From: Polydactylus sextarius
Lineage: Eukaryota > Chordata > Actinopteri > Polynemidae
Direction of reading: 5' to 3'
Length of the DNA: 64,000 nucleotides
Assembly: GCA_016801845.1 (NCBI GenBank)
Contig: CM028926.1
Span: 11,556,501-11,620,500 of the forward strand
A model generated the notes under the pieces. It searched no databases. It was not told the origin of the DNA and was given only the letters and a program-made list of their open reading frames with translations. Each line of letters opens with the position of its first letter. The first letter of the stretch is position 1. The position numbers and the translations under genes were made by a program. This document shows, in pieces, positions 22,200 to 33,962 of the stretch.

Positions 22200-22599
22200 T
22201 CAACACTGACTCAGACTGTAGACCGTCTCCCTGTGGTTGTGTATAAACATGAGGACACAGCAGCTTCTCAAAGTCTTCACACCCTGGACCAGTTTCAGAC
22301 ACATCTCTCTGGGTTTTTGGTTTTTGAGTCCAAAACTATAAACACATAATGTATTTAGACACTTGTTAATAAACATCAACGTCATGATATTTAACAATAA
22401 CTTTCACATTAATTCACTGCTGTTTGTCTTTTACCGCCATCTAGTGGCCAACATGTAGAACTGCGCAAGTATTAAATCAGTGAATCAATAATAATAATTA
22501 TTATTATTATTATTAATATTACGTCTCTGACGTCTTAATAATAAATGATCAAATATAATAAATTATAATAAACACAGGCGACTTTGAAACAAGTTTCGG

Positions 22600-22643
<44 letters not shown>

Positions 22644-22682
22644 GTATTAAAGGTTTTATAAAAAACGTTTTTAATTAATGAA
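22200..22682. repeat. AT-rich spacer with microsatellites before flot2
   Basis: No gene. Contains an (AAT/ATT)n tract (about 22,487-22,518), an (AC)n run followed by (AT)n (about 22,601-22,642) and AT-rich sequence, separating the TRG duplication end from the flot2 CpG-rich promoter. Confidence 0.8.
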
Positions 22683-22704
22683 TTAATTAATTTTGTTGTT
22701 TGTG

Positions 22705-22881
22705 TCGCGCGCCCTCCCGTTAGTACCGAGCATGACGTCAGCGGCCGTCGCTGGGCGGGGCGGCGGTAACCGTCGCTGTTGTGCGTCTGGACGCAGAGAC
22801 GGAAACATCCGGAGCCTCCGTTTGTGGACGAACCGACCGCTGCTTCTTCTCCTCCCGCCGCCGCCGCGTCGAGTCGCCGTC
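22705..22881 (+). promoter_or_regulatory. CpG-rich flot2 promoter / 5' UTR
   Basis: GC-rich block just upstream of the flot2 ATG with a full CRE (TGACGTCA, 22,733-22,740) and an Sp1-type GC box (gggcggggcgg, about 22,753). No TATA box. Confidence 0.6.
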
Positions 22882-25800
22882 ATGGGGAACTGTCTGACCG
22901 TCGGACCCAACGAGGCGCTGGTTGTCTCCGGTGAGTCGCTCCGGTTCTCCGCCGCTTGAGGTCGCGGCCAACGGATAACAGCTAACGGCTAGCCGCGTTA
23001 GCTGCTAACAGGCTAACCGACTCTCCGTTAACCGGCTCCGGTTCGTGGTAAAGCAGGTTATCGTGCAGTGTAGCGTGTCTGTGTCAAGTAGCGGAGCGTT
23101 GCTCCGTGTTTGTCCCGGTAATCTCCGACGTTAATCCCGGTTCAGCCGAGCCTCGCTAGCATCGTTAACATCATCAGGTCACATGACTCGGAGAGAATTA
23201 ACGGCACAGATTCATGGTGTTTTACTACCGAGCTCCGGTTTAAACTCGACGGAGGAGAATCATCGAGATGAACCGTGATAGTCTCCGGTCCGACCCCGGT
23301 TAGACGCCGGGGAGAGGAGGGTGTTGACGGGAGACTGAGGGGGTGTGACCCGCTGATCGTCCTGGAGGATCCTCTTCATTAAGACGTTATGACTTTAGAA
23401 AAGACTCGTTCAACATCATGTTTTATCTCAGGAATTAAACTGCTCGTGTAGGAAAACACGGTTGTGATGTGGATGTTTGTCTCGTATAATGTTACTTAGT
23501 TAAACTGACAAATTAAAACTGATAAAACATGAAGGTGATGGATGTTTGTTTGTATGTTCGTCAGGCGGCTGCTGCGGCTCCGACAACAAGACGTATGTGG
23601 TCGGAGGTTGGGCCTGGGCCTGGTGGCTGATCTCAGACACCCAGAGGTAACAACTACAACTACAACTGCTACACAACTACTACACAACTACTACAACTAC
23701 TACACAACTACTGCTACACAACTACTGCTACACAACTACTACAACTACTACACAACTACTACAACTACTACACAACTACTGCTACACAACTACTACAACT
23801 ACTACACAACTACTACAACTACTACACAACTACTGCTACACAACTACTACACAACTACTGCTACACAACTACTACACAACAACTACTACACAACTACTAC
23901 ACAACTACTACAACTACTACACAACTACTACACAACTACTACACAACTACTGCTACAATAACAACTACTACACAACTACTACATAACACAACTACTACAA
24001 CAACTACTACACCACTACACAACTACTACACAACTACTACAACTACTACACAACTACTACAACTACTACACAACTACTACACAACTACTGCTACACAACT
24101 ACTACACAACTACTACACAACTACTACACAACTACTACACAACTACTGCTACACAACTGCTACACAACTACTGCTACACAACTACTACAAAACTACTGCT
24201 ACACAACTGCTACACAACTACTACAACTACAACTACTACACAACTACTGCTACACAACTACTACACAACTACTGCTACACAACTACTACAACTACTACAC
24301 AACTACTGCTACACAACAACTACAACTACTACACAACTACTGCTACACAACTACTGCTACACAACTGCTACAACTACTACACAACTGCTACACAACTACT
24401 GCTACACAACTACTACACAACTGCTACACAACTACTACACAACTACTACACAACTACTACACAACTACTACACAACTACTACACAACTACTACAACTACT
24501 ACACAACTACTACACAACTACTGCTACACAACTACTACAACTACTACACAACTACTACACAACTACTACAACTACAACTACTACACAACTACTGCTACAA
24601 CTACTACACAACAACTACTACACAACTACTACAACTACTACACAACTACTACACAACTACTACAACTACAACTACTACACAACCACTGCTACACAACTAC
24701 TACACTACTAACTACTACAACTACAACTAACAACTACACTACTACTACACAACTACTACACACAACTACAACTACAACTGCTACACAACTACTACAACTA
24801 CTACAACTACTACAACAACTACAACTACAACTACTACAACTACTACACAACTACTACACAACTACTACAACTACTACTACACAACTACTACACAACTACT
24901 ACAACTACTACACAACTACTACACAACTACTACAACTACTACACAACTACTACAACTACAACTACTACACAACTACTACACAACTACTGCTACACAACTA
25001 CTACACAACAACTGCTACACAACTACTACAACTACTACACACTACTACTACTACAACTACAACTACTACACAACTACTACAACTACAACTACTACTAACT
25101 ACTACAACTACAACTACTACACACACAACTACTACAACTACTACAACTACTACTAACTACTACTGCTACACAACTACTACTACAACTACTACTACACAAC
25201 TACTACACAACTACTGCTACACTAACTACTACAACAACCACTGCTACACAACTACTACACAACTACTACAACTACAACTAACACATAACTACTACAACAA
25301 CTACTACACAACTACTGCTACACAACTACTACACAACTACTACAACTACTACACAACTACTGCTACACAACTACTACACAACTGCTACACAACTGCTACA
25401 CAACTACTACACAACTGCTACACAACTGCTACACAACTACTACAACTACTACACAACTACACAACTACTACACAACTACTACAACTACTACACAACTACT
25501 ACACAACTACTACACAACTACTACACAACTACTACACAACTACTGCTACACAACTACTACACAACTACTGCTACACAACTACTGTTACACAACTACTGCT
25601 ACACAACTGCTACACAACTACTGCTACACAACTGCTACACAACTACTGCTACACAACTACTACAACTGCTACACAACTACTACACAACTACTACAACTAC
25701 TACACAACTGCTACACAACTGCTACACAACTACTACAACTACAACTACTACTACACTAACAACTACTACACAACTACAACTACTAACAACTACTACAACA

Positions 25801-28800
25801 ACTACTGCTACACAACTGCTACACAACTACTGCTACACAACTACTACACAACAACTACAACTACTACACAACTACTGTTACACAACTACTGCTACACAAC
25901 TGCTACACAACTACTGCTACACAACTACTACACAACTACTACACAACTACTGCTACACAACTACTGCTACACAACTGCTACACAACTACTGCTACACAAC
26001 TGCTACACAACTACTGCTACACAACTACTACACAACTACTGCTACACAACTGCTACACAACTACTGCTACACAACTACTACAACTACTACACAACTACTA
26101 CAACTACTACACAACTACTACACAACTACTACACAACTACTACAACTACTACAACTACTACACAACTACAACAACTACACAACTACTACTAACAACTACA
26201 CAACTACTACAACTACTACACAACTACTACACAACTACACAACTACTGCTACACAACTACTGCTACACAACTACTACACAACTGCTACACAACTACTGCT
26301 ACACAACTACTGCTACACAACTACTACAACTACTACACAACTACTACACAACTACTGCTACACAACTACCACTACACAACTACTACACAACTACTACAAC
26401 AACAACTGCTACACAACTACACTAGTCCACCTGGCCTGTACTAGTCCACCTGGTCTACACTAGTCCACCTGGTCTGGACTAGTCCTCCAGGTCTACACTA
26501 GTCCACCTGGTCTACACTAGTCCTCCAGGTCTGGACTAGTCCTCCAGGTCTACACTAGTCCACCTGGTCTACACTAGTCCACCTGGTCTACACTAGTCCT
26601 CCAGGTCTGGACTAGTCCTCCAGGTCTGGACTAGTCCACCTGGTCTAGACTAGTCCACCAGGTCTACACTAGTCCACCTGGTCTGGACTAGTCCATCTGG
26701 TCTGAACTAGTCCACCTGGCCTGGACTAGTCCACCTGGTCTACACTAGTCCACCTGGTCTACACTAGTCCTCCAGGTCTACACTAGTCCACCTGGTCTAC
26801 ACTAGTCCACCTGGTCTACACTAGTCCTCCAGGTCTACACTAGTCCACCTGGTCTACACTAGTCCACCTGGCCTGGACTAGTCCACCTGGTCTAGACTAG
26901 TCCACCTGGTCTAGACTAGTCCACCTGGCCTGGACTAGTCCACCTGGTCTAGACTAGTCCACCTGGCCTGGACTAGTCCACCTGGTCTAGACTAGTCCAC
27001 CTGGTCTACACTAGTCCACCTGGCCTGGACTAGTCCACCTGGTCTAGACTAGTCCACCTGGTCTGGACTAGTCCACCTTGTCTGGTCTAATCCTCCAGGT
27101 CTACACTAGTCCACCTGGTCTGGACTAGTCCATCTGGTCTGGACTAGTCCACCTGGTCTGGTCTAATCCTCCAGGTCTACACCAGTAGAACAGATGTTTA
27201 CTTCCTGTGTCCTCTGGAGGACTCAGCCTGTGAGGACGTGTCCTCCAGAGGATACAGGAAGTGCTGCTCCTGTTGCTTAGCAACACACTGTCATCAGCTG
27301 ACGGTAGATGCTGACGTTTCTAAACCACGACTCTTCTGGTGTTTTCGTGGTGAAATGTTGACGTTCGTCTCCGTGTTGGACCCGTTGTAGAACAGGAAGT
27401 CGTTCAGTCGTCTTTAACGTTGTGTCTCTGGCTGCAGGATGACTCTGGAGATCATGACCCTGCAGCCGAGGTGTGAGGACGTGGAGACGGCGGAGGGCGT
27501 GGCCATCACCGTGACGGGCGTGGCTCAGGTACACCGGCGTCTCTGATTGGTCCATACTTGGTTTAAAACGAATCGTGAACACAGACTCGTCACATCTGGG
27601 GAACAACAGTCGAGACCTTTAAAAGACGTTTGTAACAACATGTCAGGGCGCTGAAAGAAATTTATAAGGCTGTTTTTTCCAGAGTTTTCCAACTTAACGG
27701 TTGTCATGACGATCGTCTCCGTCACGTTTCCAGGTGAAGGTGATGACTGAGCTCGATCTGCTCGCCGTGGCCTGTGAACAGTTTCTGGGTAAAACAGTGA
27801 TGGAGATCAAAGCCGTGGTTCTGCAGACGTTGGAGGGACACCTGCGCTCTATTCTGGGTACGAACATTTCATTTATCACACGTTGACGTCCTCGTGTCTC
27901 AAACTTGAACCGACACGTGTCCGTTTTCATCTCAGGGACGTTGACGGTGGAGCAGATCTACCAGGACAGAGACCAGTTTGCCAAACTGGTGCGTGAGGTG
28001 GCCGCTCCAGACGTGGGCAGGATGGGCATCGAGATCCTCAGCTTCACCATCAAGGTGAGTCAGGTGTCGGTGTAGCTGAGTTGTCACATTTACTCATGAA
28101 GGAAAACGAGATGTGGTTCAGTGTTAGTTAGCATGTTAGCATGTTAGCCTTTATTTACTCTCAATGAGCTCACGTTGTCACAACAGGAAACGACTGAACA
28201 CGACTAGACTATCTATCTGTGTTTTATTTTGAAAGATCGTGTCGTGGTGATCAGAATGTTTTATTTTGAAAGGTTCAGTGGTGATCAGAAGTGTTTTATT
28301 TTGAAAGGTTCAGTGGTGATCAGAAGTGTTTTATTTTGAAAGGTTCAGTGGTGATCAGAAGGGTTTTATTTTGAAAGGTTCAGTGGTGATCAGAAGGGTT
28401 TTATTTTGAAAGGTTCAGTGGTGATCAGAAGTGTTTTATTTTGAAAGGTTCAGTGGTGATCAGAAGTGTTTTATTTTGAAAGGTCGTGTCAGTGGTGATC
28501 AGAAGTGTTTTATTTTGAAAGGTTCAGTGGTGATCAGAAGTGTTTTATTCTGAAAGGTTCAGTGGTGATCGGAAGTGTTTTATTTTGAAAGGTTCAGTGG
28601 TGATCAGAAGTGTTTTATTTTGAAAGGTTCAGTGGTGATCAGAAGTGTTTTATTTTGAAAAGGTTCAGTGGTGATCAGAAGTGTTTTATTTTGAAAGGTT
28701 CAGTGGTGATCAGAAGTGTTTTATTTTGAAAGGTTCAGTGGTGATCAGAAGTGTTTTATTTTGAAAGGTTCAGTGGTGATCAGAAGTGTTTTATTTTGAA

Positions 28801-30422
28801 AGGTCGTGTCAGTGGTGATCAGAATGTTTTATTTTGAAAGGTTCAGTGGTGATCAGAAGTGTTTTATTTTGAAAAGGTTCAGTGGTGATCAGAAGTGTTT
28901 TATTTTGAAAGGTTCAGTGGTGATCAGAAGTGTTTTATTTTGAAAGGTTCAGTGGTGATCAGAAGTGTTTTATTTTGAAAGGTTCAGTGGTGATCAGAAG
29001 TGTTTTATTTTGAAAGGTCGTGTCAGTGGTGATCAGAATGTTTTATTTTGAAAGGTTCAGTGGTGATCAGAAGTGTTTTATTTTGAAAGGTTCAGTGGCG
29101 ATCAGAAGTGTTTTATTTTGAAAGGTCGTGTCAGTGGTGATCAGAAGTGTTTTATTTTGAAAGGTTCAGTGGTGATCAGAAGTGTTTTATTTTGAAAGGT
29201 TCAGTGGTGATCAGAAGTGTTTTATTTTGAAAGGTTCAGTGGTGATCAGAAGTGTTTTATTTTGAAAGCTTCAGTGATGATCTCGTGTTTCCAGGACGTG
29301 TATGATAAGCTGGACTACCTCAGCTCCCTGGGGAAGACGCAGACCGCCGCCGTGCAGAGGGACGCAGACATCGGCGTGGCCGAGGCAGAGAGGGACGCTG
29401 GGATACGGGTGAGGAGGATCCTCCGACCACAGACTTATTGCGAGTTGATTCTGATCAGACTGATCTCCGATCTGTTTCTGCATCCTCTCACAGGAAGCCG
29501 AGTGCAGAAAGGAGATGATGGACGTCAAATTCCAGGCCGACACCAAGATGGCCGACTCCAAGAGGGAACTGGAGCTGCAGAAGGCTTCGTTCAACCAGGA
29601 GGTCAACACCAAGGTGAGGCTCGGGTCTGAGGCGGAGCAACAGTCGGAGGCCCCGGAGCTTCGTAACGTCCCGTCTGTCCGTGTTTCCAGAAAGCTCAAG
29701 CTCAGCTGGCGTACGAGCTGCAGGCGGCCAGAGAGCAGCAGAAGATCCGTCTGGAGGAGATCGAGATCGAGGTGGTGCAGAGGAAGAAGCAGATCACCAT
29801 CGAGGAGAAGGAGATCGACCGCACGGACAAGGAGCTGATCGCCGTGGTGAAGAGGCCGGCCGAGGCCGAGGCCTACAGGATGCAGCAGCTGGCCGAGGGA
29901 CACAAGTGAGTCGAGAGTTTAGATTCATCGCGTCTGGACACAAACATCAGTGTTACAAGGACAAAGTCTGAGAGAAGAGATGTTTCTCTGAACTGTGACA
30001 GGAACTAAGAACACAAAGACGACAGAGTCTCTCAGTTTTCATCCGGTTCAGACACAGGGAGACTGTTTTAACTCTGTGTTTTTTCTCCATCAGGATGAAG
30101 ACGGTGCTCATCGCTCAGGCCGAAGCAGAGAAGATCAAGAAGATCGGCGAGGCGGAGGCGTCCTCCATCGAGGCGGTGGGGAAGGCGGAGGCCGAGAAGA
30201 TGAGGCTGAAGGCCGAGGCGTACCAGCAGTACGGAGACGCTGCCAAGACGGCGCTCGTCCTGGAGGCTCTGCCCAAGGTACCGGCTCCGCTCTGATCACC
30301 TGACATCAGGAGTTTAATCACAGCTGTAACGATGACCCGTCTGTTTCCAGATCGCCTCCAAGGTGGCGGCGCCGCTGGCGAGGACCAACGAGATCGTGAT
30401 CCTGAGCGGCGAGGGCAGCCGG
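22882..30422 (+). CDS. flot2: Flotillin-2, 3' end lost in gap
   Basis: Membrane-raft scaffold protein. Exons: 22882-22930, 23565-23646, 27438-27528, 27734-27857, 27936-28054, 29295-29408, 29494-29613, 29691-29905, 30094-30277, 30351-30422 (cut by Ns). All joins are in phase. The product starts MGNCLTVGPNEALVVSGG; Gly2 (myristoylation) and Cys4 (palmitoylation) are kept. The PHB/SPFH domain follows (GWAWAWWLISDTQR, EIMTLQPRCEDVETAEGVA, QTLEGHLRSILGTLTVEQIY). Then comes the coiled-coil flotillin region rich in EA repeats (KAQAQLAYELQAAREQQKIR, AEAEKIKKIGEAEASSIEA). 356 codons are visible of about 428 expected. Intron 2 (3.8 kb) and intron 5 are filled with tandem repeats. Identity is essentially certain. 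Confidence 0.96.
23650..26420 (+). repeat. ACT/ACA-rich tandem array in flot2 intron 2
   Basis: About 2.8 kb of irregular units built from ctactacacaa, ctactgctacacaa and ctacaacta. Almost free of G apart from the 'tgc' variants. Begins four bases after the exon 2 donor. Confidence 0.95.
26421..27180 (+). repeat. 19-20-bp minisatellite in flot2 intron 2
   Basis: Tandem copies of a ctagtccacctggtctaca-type unit, with variants (cctccag, ctggact). Directly abuts the ACT/ACA array. Confidence 0.95.
28225..29278 (+). repeat. 35-bp minisatellite in flot2 intron 5
   Basis: About thirty copies of a 35-bp unit containing gttttattttgaaaggttc and agtggtgatcagaa. A longer variant with tcgtgtcagtgg recurs at intervals, hinting at higher-order duplication. 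Ends about 15 bases before the exon 6 acceptor. Confidence 0.95.
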
Positions 30423-30922
30423 NNNNNNNNNNNNNNNNNNNNNNNNNNNNNNNNNNNNNNNNNNNNNNNNNNNNNNNNNNNNNNNNNNNNNNNNNNNNNN
30501 NNNNNNNNNNNNNNNNNNNNNNNNNNNNNNNNNNNNNNNNNNNNNNNNNNNNNNNNNNNNNNNNNNNNNNNNNNNNNNNNNNNNNNNNNNNNNNNNNNNN
30601 NNNNNNNNNNNNNNNNNNNNNNNNNNNNNNNNNNNNNNNNNNNNNNNNNNNNNNNNNNNNNNNNNNNNNNNNNNNNNNNNNNNNNNNNNNNNNNNNNNNN
30701 NNNNNNNNNNNNNNNNNNNNNNNNNNNNNNNNNNNNNNNNNNNNNNNNNNNNNNNNNNNNNNNNNNNNNNNNNNNNNNNNNNNNNNNNNNNNNNNNNNNN
30801 NNNNNNNNNNNNNNNNNNNNNNNNNNNNNNNNNNNNNNNNNNNNNNNNNNNNNNNNNNNNNNNNNNNNNNNNNNNNNNNNNNNNNNNNNNNNNNNNNNNN
30901 NNNNNNNNNNNNNNNNNNNNNN
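30423..30922. other. Assembly gap (500 Ns)
   Basis: Exactly 500 Ns, probably a placeholder length. It removes the end of flot2 exon 10 and the terminal exon(s). Frames read across it are artefacts. Confidence 0.99.
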
Positions 30923-31128
30923 AACGCCACGCCAACATCACGTCAACGTTAACGTCACGTCAACGTTAACGTCACGTCACGTCTCCATAGTCTCGTCACA
31001 GAAACACTCGACTTCTTCTTTGGACTTGGTCTCATCACAACATCCAAGCTGATCACAGAACAGCTGCAACTGTAAACAAACATCTGTAAACTCTTGTGTC
31101 CAGTGTTTGTTATCGTTGTTTGTTGTTG

Positions 31129-31134
31129 TTTATT
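31129..31134 (-). terminator. Poly(A) hexamer overlapping the cdk10 stop
   Basis: TTTATT on the plus strand, AATAAA on the minus strand. It overlaps the final CAA codon and TAA stop of cdk10. Whether it is used cannot be told from sequence. Confidence 0.45.
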
Positions 31135-32197
31135 GTTGTTGTCTACTGTGCCTGTTGCTCTGTCGGTTGCGGTGGTGGGGGAACGTGGGCATCAGCTCGG
31201 GCTCACAGGGCAGAGGTTTCTCCTTGAAGTAGGAGCTGTCCAGACAGTCGGCGGCGGTCGCTCTGCGCTGGGGGTCGTACATGAAGAGCAGGTTGAGCAG
31301 CCGGTGTCCGGCGTCCGACAGCCACGTGAACTTGTTCTTCAGGTTGTTGTAGGGCTGCTTCCTCAGGCTGTACTGACCGATCAGAGGCAGCCGGCTGAAC
31401 CCGGGCCAGATGTTGTCGTTGGGCGTCCCCAGCAGCTGCACGATCAGGTCGATCTGCTGGATCTCCGAGGTCCCGGGCAGCAGGGGCTTGTGGGCCAGCA
31501 GCTCGGCCAGGATGCAGCCCACCGCCCACATGTCCAGGGCCGTGGTCTGGGTCCGGGTCCCCAGCAGCAGCTCGGGGCTGCGGTACCACAGCGTCACCAC
31601 CCGCGGCGTCATGGGCCTGCGGGGGATCCCGTAGGTCCGGGCCAGGCCGAAGTCCGCGATCTTGACGCAGCCCTCGTCGGTCAGCAGCAGGTTCGACACC
31701 TTCAGGTCGCGGTGGATGATGAAGTTGTGGTGCAGGAAGTCCAGACCCCTCAGCAGCTGCAGCACGATGCACTTGACCTGCGCCTCGGAGAACGGAGCCT
31801 GCATGTTCTCCAGCAGACTGGCCAGGTCCTGCTCGCAGTAGCTCATGACCAGGAACAGGCTGTGCAGCTGCGTCCCCACCACCACCTCCACCAGCTCCAC
31901 GATGTTCGGGTGGCGCAGCCGCAGCAGCAGCGTCATCTCCCGCAGGGAACTGATCGGGATCCCGTCCTTCTCCTTGTCCATCCGGACCCGCTTCAGAGCC
32001 ACGATCTCCCCGGACCGGGTGTCCCGGGCCCGGTACACGATCCCGTACGTCCCCTCCCCGATCCGGTTCAGCTTCTCGAACTCTCGGACGCTCCTGCAGC
32101 TCCCGAACCGGTCGCTCTGCGGGACCGTGAAGGTCTGGTGGTTTTTAACGGATCTGAGTCGGATCGGTTCCGGTTCCTCCTCCGCCGCCGCGTCCAT
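31130..32197 (-). CDS. cdk10: Cyclin-dependent kinase 10, intronless
   Basis: Single open frame of 355 codons plus stop for a Cdc2-like kinase. Landmarks in order: Gly-loop GEGTYGIVYRAR, catalytic Lys in VALKRV, the family-defining PISSLRE helix, HRDLKVSN catalytic loop, DFGLAR, activation segment ending TPRVVTLWYRSPELLLG, and DMWAVGCILAEL. The C-terminus LPCEPELMPTFPHHRN is shared with vertebrate CDK10. I chose ATG 32,195-32,197 (MDAAAEEEPEPIRLRSVKN), giving a length close to human (360); an upstream in-frame ATG would add 41 unconserved residues. CDK10 works with cyclin M. Vertebrate CDK10 normally has many introns; none is present, so this is probably a retrogene. All kinase residues are intact, so not an obvious pseudogene. 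Confidence 0.94.
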   Translation of the reverse strand: MDAAAEEEPEPIRLRSVKNHQTFTVPQSDRFGSCRSVREFEKLNRIGEGTYGIVYRARDTRSGEIVALKRVRMDKEKDGIPISSLREMTLLLRLRHPNIVELVEVVVGTQLHSLFLVMSYCEQDLASLLENMQAPFSEAQVKCIVLQLLRGLDFLHHNFIIHRDLKVSNLLLTDEGCVKIADFGLARTYGIPRRPMTPRVVTLWYRSPELLLGTRTQTTALDMWAVGCILAELLAHKPLLPGTSEIQQIDLIVQLLGTPNDNIWPGFSRLPLIGQYSLRKQPYNNLKNKFTWLSDAGHRLLNLLFMYDPQRRATAADCLDSSYFKEKPLPCEPELMPTFPHHRNRQSNRHSRQQQ

Positions 32198-32516
32198 CGC
32201 CTCGCAGACACCGTCGGTACCGTTTTTATCTCGACCCGTGTTTGTAAACGACGCTGCCGGACACTTCCGGGTCACGTGGTTTGTTTTAGTCCAATAGGAA
32301 ACGGAAACAACAAAAGACACGAAACTCCGTTTAAATACAAATTAAATCGATTTTATTTTTATATTTAAATGATTTAAATCAATAATATAATATAATATTA
32401 TACATATTATTAATATAATGAAGTTTTACAGTTTCTACTCTTTAATGTCGTTAACAACAACAGCGACGTCTGGTGGCGAAGAGGAACAACTGCACCGTTT
32501 TATCATTTATAAATAT

Positions 32517-32616
32517 TTATTATATTATATTATATTATATTATATTATATTATATTATATTATATTATATTATATTATATTATATTATATTATATTATAT
32601 TATATTATATTATATT
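32517..32616. repeat. Pentanucleotide (TATAT-type) microsatellite
   Basis: About twenty perfect units of a 5-bp A/T motif. Creates spurious open frames of repeated YIIL residues. Confidence 0.95.
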
Positions 32617-32732
32617 AATACTTTCACTCTTACATCCAATGTATTTATAAAGAATTAAACATACATTTCACATATAAATATATAAATACTGAAGTGTAAG
32701 ATGTTATATTTTAAATGTAACAAATATAAATC

Positions 32733-32734
32733 AG

Positions 32735-32809
<75 letters not shown>
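32733..32809. repeat. (TC)n(AC)n compound microsatellite
   Basis: A perfect tc run followed directly by a perfect ac run. Confidence 0.95.
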
Positions 32810-32811
<2 letters not shown>

Positions 32812-33475
32812 CGTGTCTAGTGTTCGGTCTGTTTATCTACAGATTTAACTCGTTAACAGATTCATGTTATATAAATTTACATTAAAAACAGTTTAATATT
32901 ATATGAAACGATTTGTTAATAACAGTTGATTCCACAGTAGAAAAGGTTTAAATGTTTTATTATTGAATTGAATTGAAATTCAATTATTAAATGAACCGAC
33001 TAATTAAAATGAGCATAAAATTAATAATTTAAAACATTTTTATTTATGTTATTTATTTATTGATAATTGTTACAATTAATTATAGTAATTAATAAAACTA
33101 TTTAAACCACTGATTTTTTTGTGAAACAACTTCACATGAAATAATGTAACAAAAGATAAATATATATTATTATATTTCTAGAGAATGTAACTGATAATAA
33201 ATGAGTTTAAAGTTTTATTAAAGATATTATTAACATGAATTAAATGGATAAATAGACCAAATAAACTAGTTTATCTTAGGAAATGATGTGGATTTAAAGG
33301 AGCAGCTCAAAGCTAAAAATAACATGAAAGAAATATTTTTCTATTGTTTCTGTTGTGACGTGTTTGATTCTTTATTTATTTAATCAATTGATTGATTGAT
33401 TTTAGTTCAATCAGATTCAACTTTATTTCTATCAAACATTTAAACTTTAAACATTAAAACAACTAAATGTTTCTG

Positions 33476-33515
<40 letters not shown>

Positions 33516-33962
33516 AACGTGTGAACACACACTTCCTGTCTGACACGTTTTACAGGTGTGTCTCCTGGACTCTGGCTCGTTGAACCGATCCTGGTTTCAT
33601 TTTACTACAGTTTGACTCTGACTGTGTGTGTGTGTTTCTCTGACTCTGTGTGTGTGTGTGTGTGTTTCTCTGACTCTGTGTGTGTGTGTGTGTGTTTCTC
33701 TGACTCTGTGTGTGTGTGTGTGATCACATAATTCCCAGCAGCCTCAGTAATCTCCGGCTGAACCAGTCTGGTCGGTGTGTGGAGGCGACCGGCTCTGACT
33801 TGTGCAGCTCTGACAGAGTCTGAGTGTGTTTGTGTGTTTCTGAGGGAGGAGGCAGCTCACACACACTCACACACACACACACACACAGAGAGCAGGCTGA
33901 GGAGACGTCAGTGACGGTCGTAGGAGGACGTGGCCGCGGTGACGAGGATGTGACTGATCCTC

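Larger units (their letters stand above)
32198..33962. other. AT-rich spacer between cdk10 and vstm5
   Basis: No gene. Contains a pentanucleotide tract of the tatat/atatt type (about 32,517-32,616), a (TC)n(AC)n tract (about 32,733-32,809), (GT)n tracts (about 33,480-33,510 and 33,620-33,722) and otherwise AT-rich unique sequence, then the vstm5 5' UTR. Confidence 0.75.

Noticed and set aside
23542..23961. 139-codon plus frame over flot2 exon 2
   Set aside because: Runs from an out-of-frame start through exon 2 into the intronic ACT array.
29271..29903. 210-codon minus-strand frame
   Set aside because: Antisense of flot2 exons 6-8, crossing their introns.
30115..31052. Frames of 206-271 codons across the N gap
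   Set aside because: Consist mainly of undefined residues; artefacts of the gap.
32198..32320. Upstream 41-codon extension of cdk10
   Set aside because: In frame but not resembling CDK10; the ATG at 32,195-32,197 gives the family length and conserved start region.
31094..32368. 424-codon plus-strand frame
   Set aside because: Antisense shadow of cdk10, whose minus-strand product matches a known kinase end to end.
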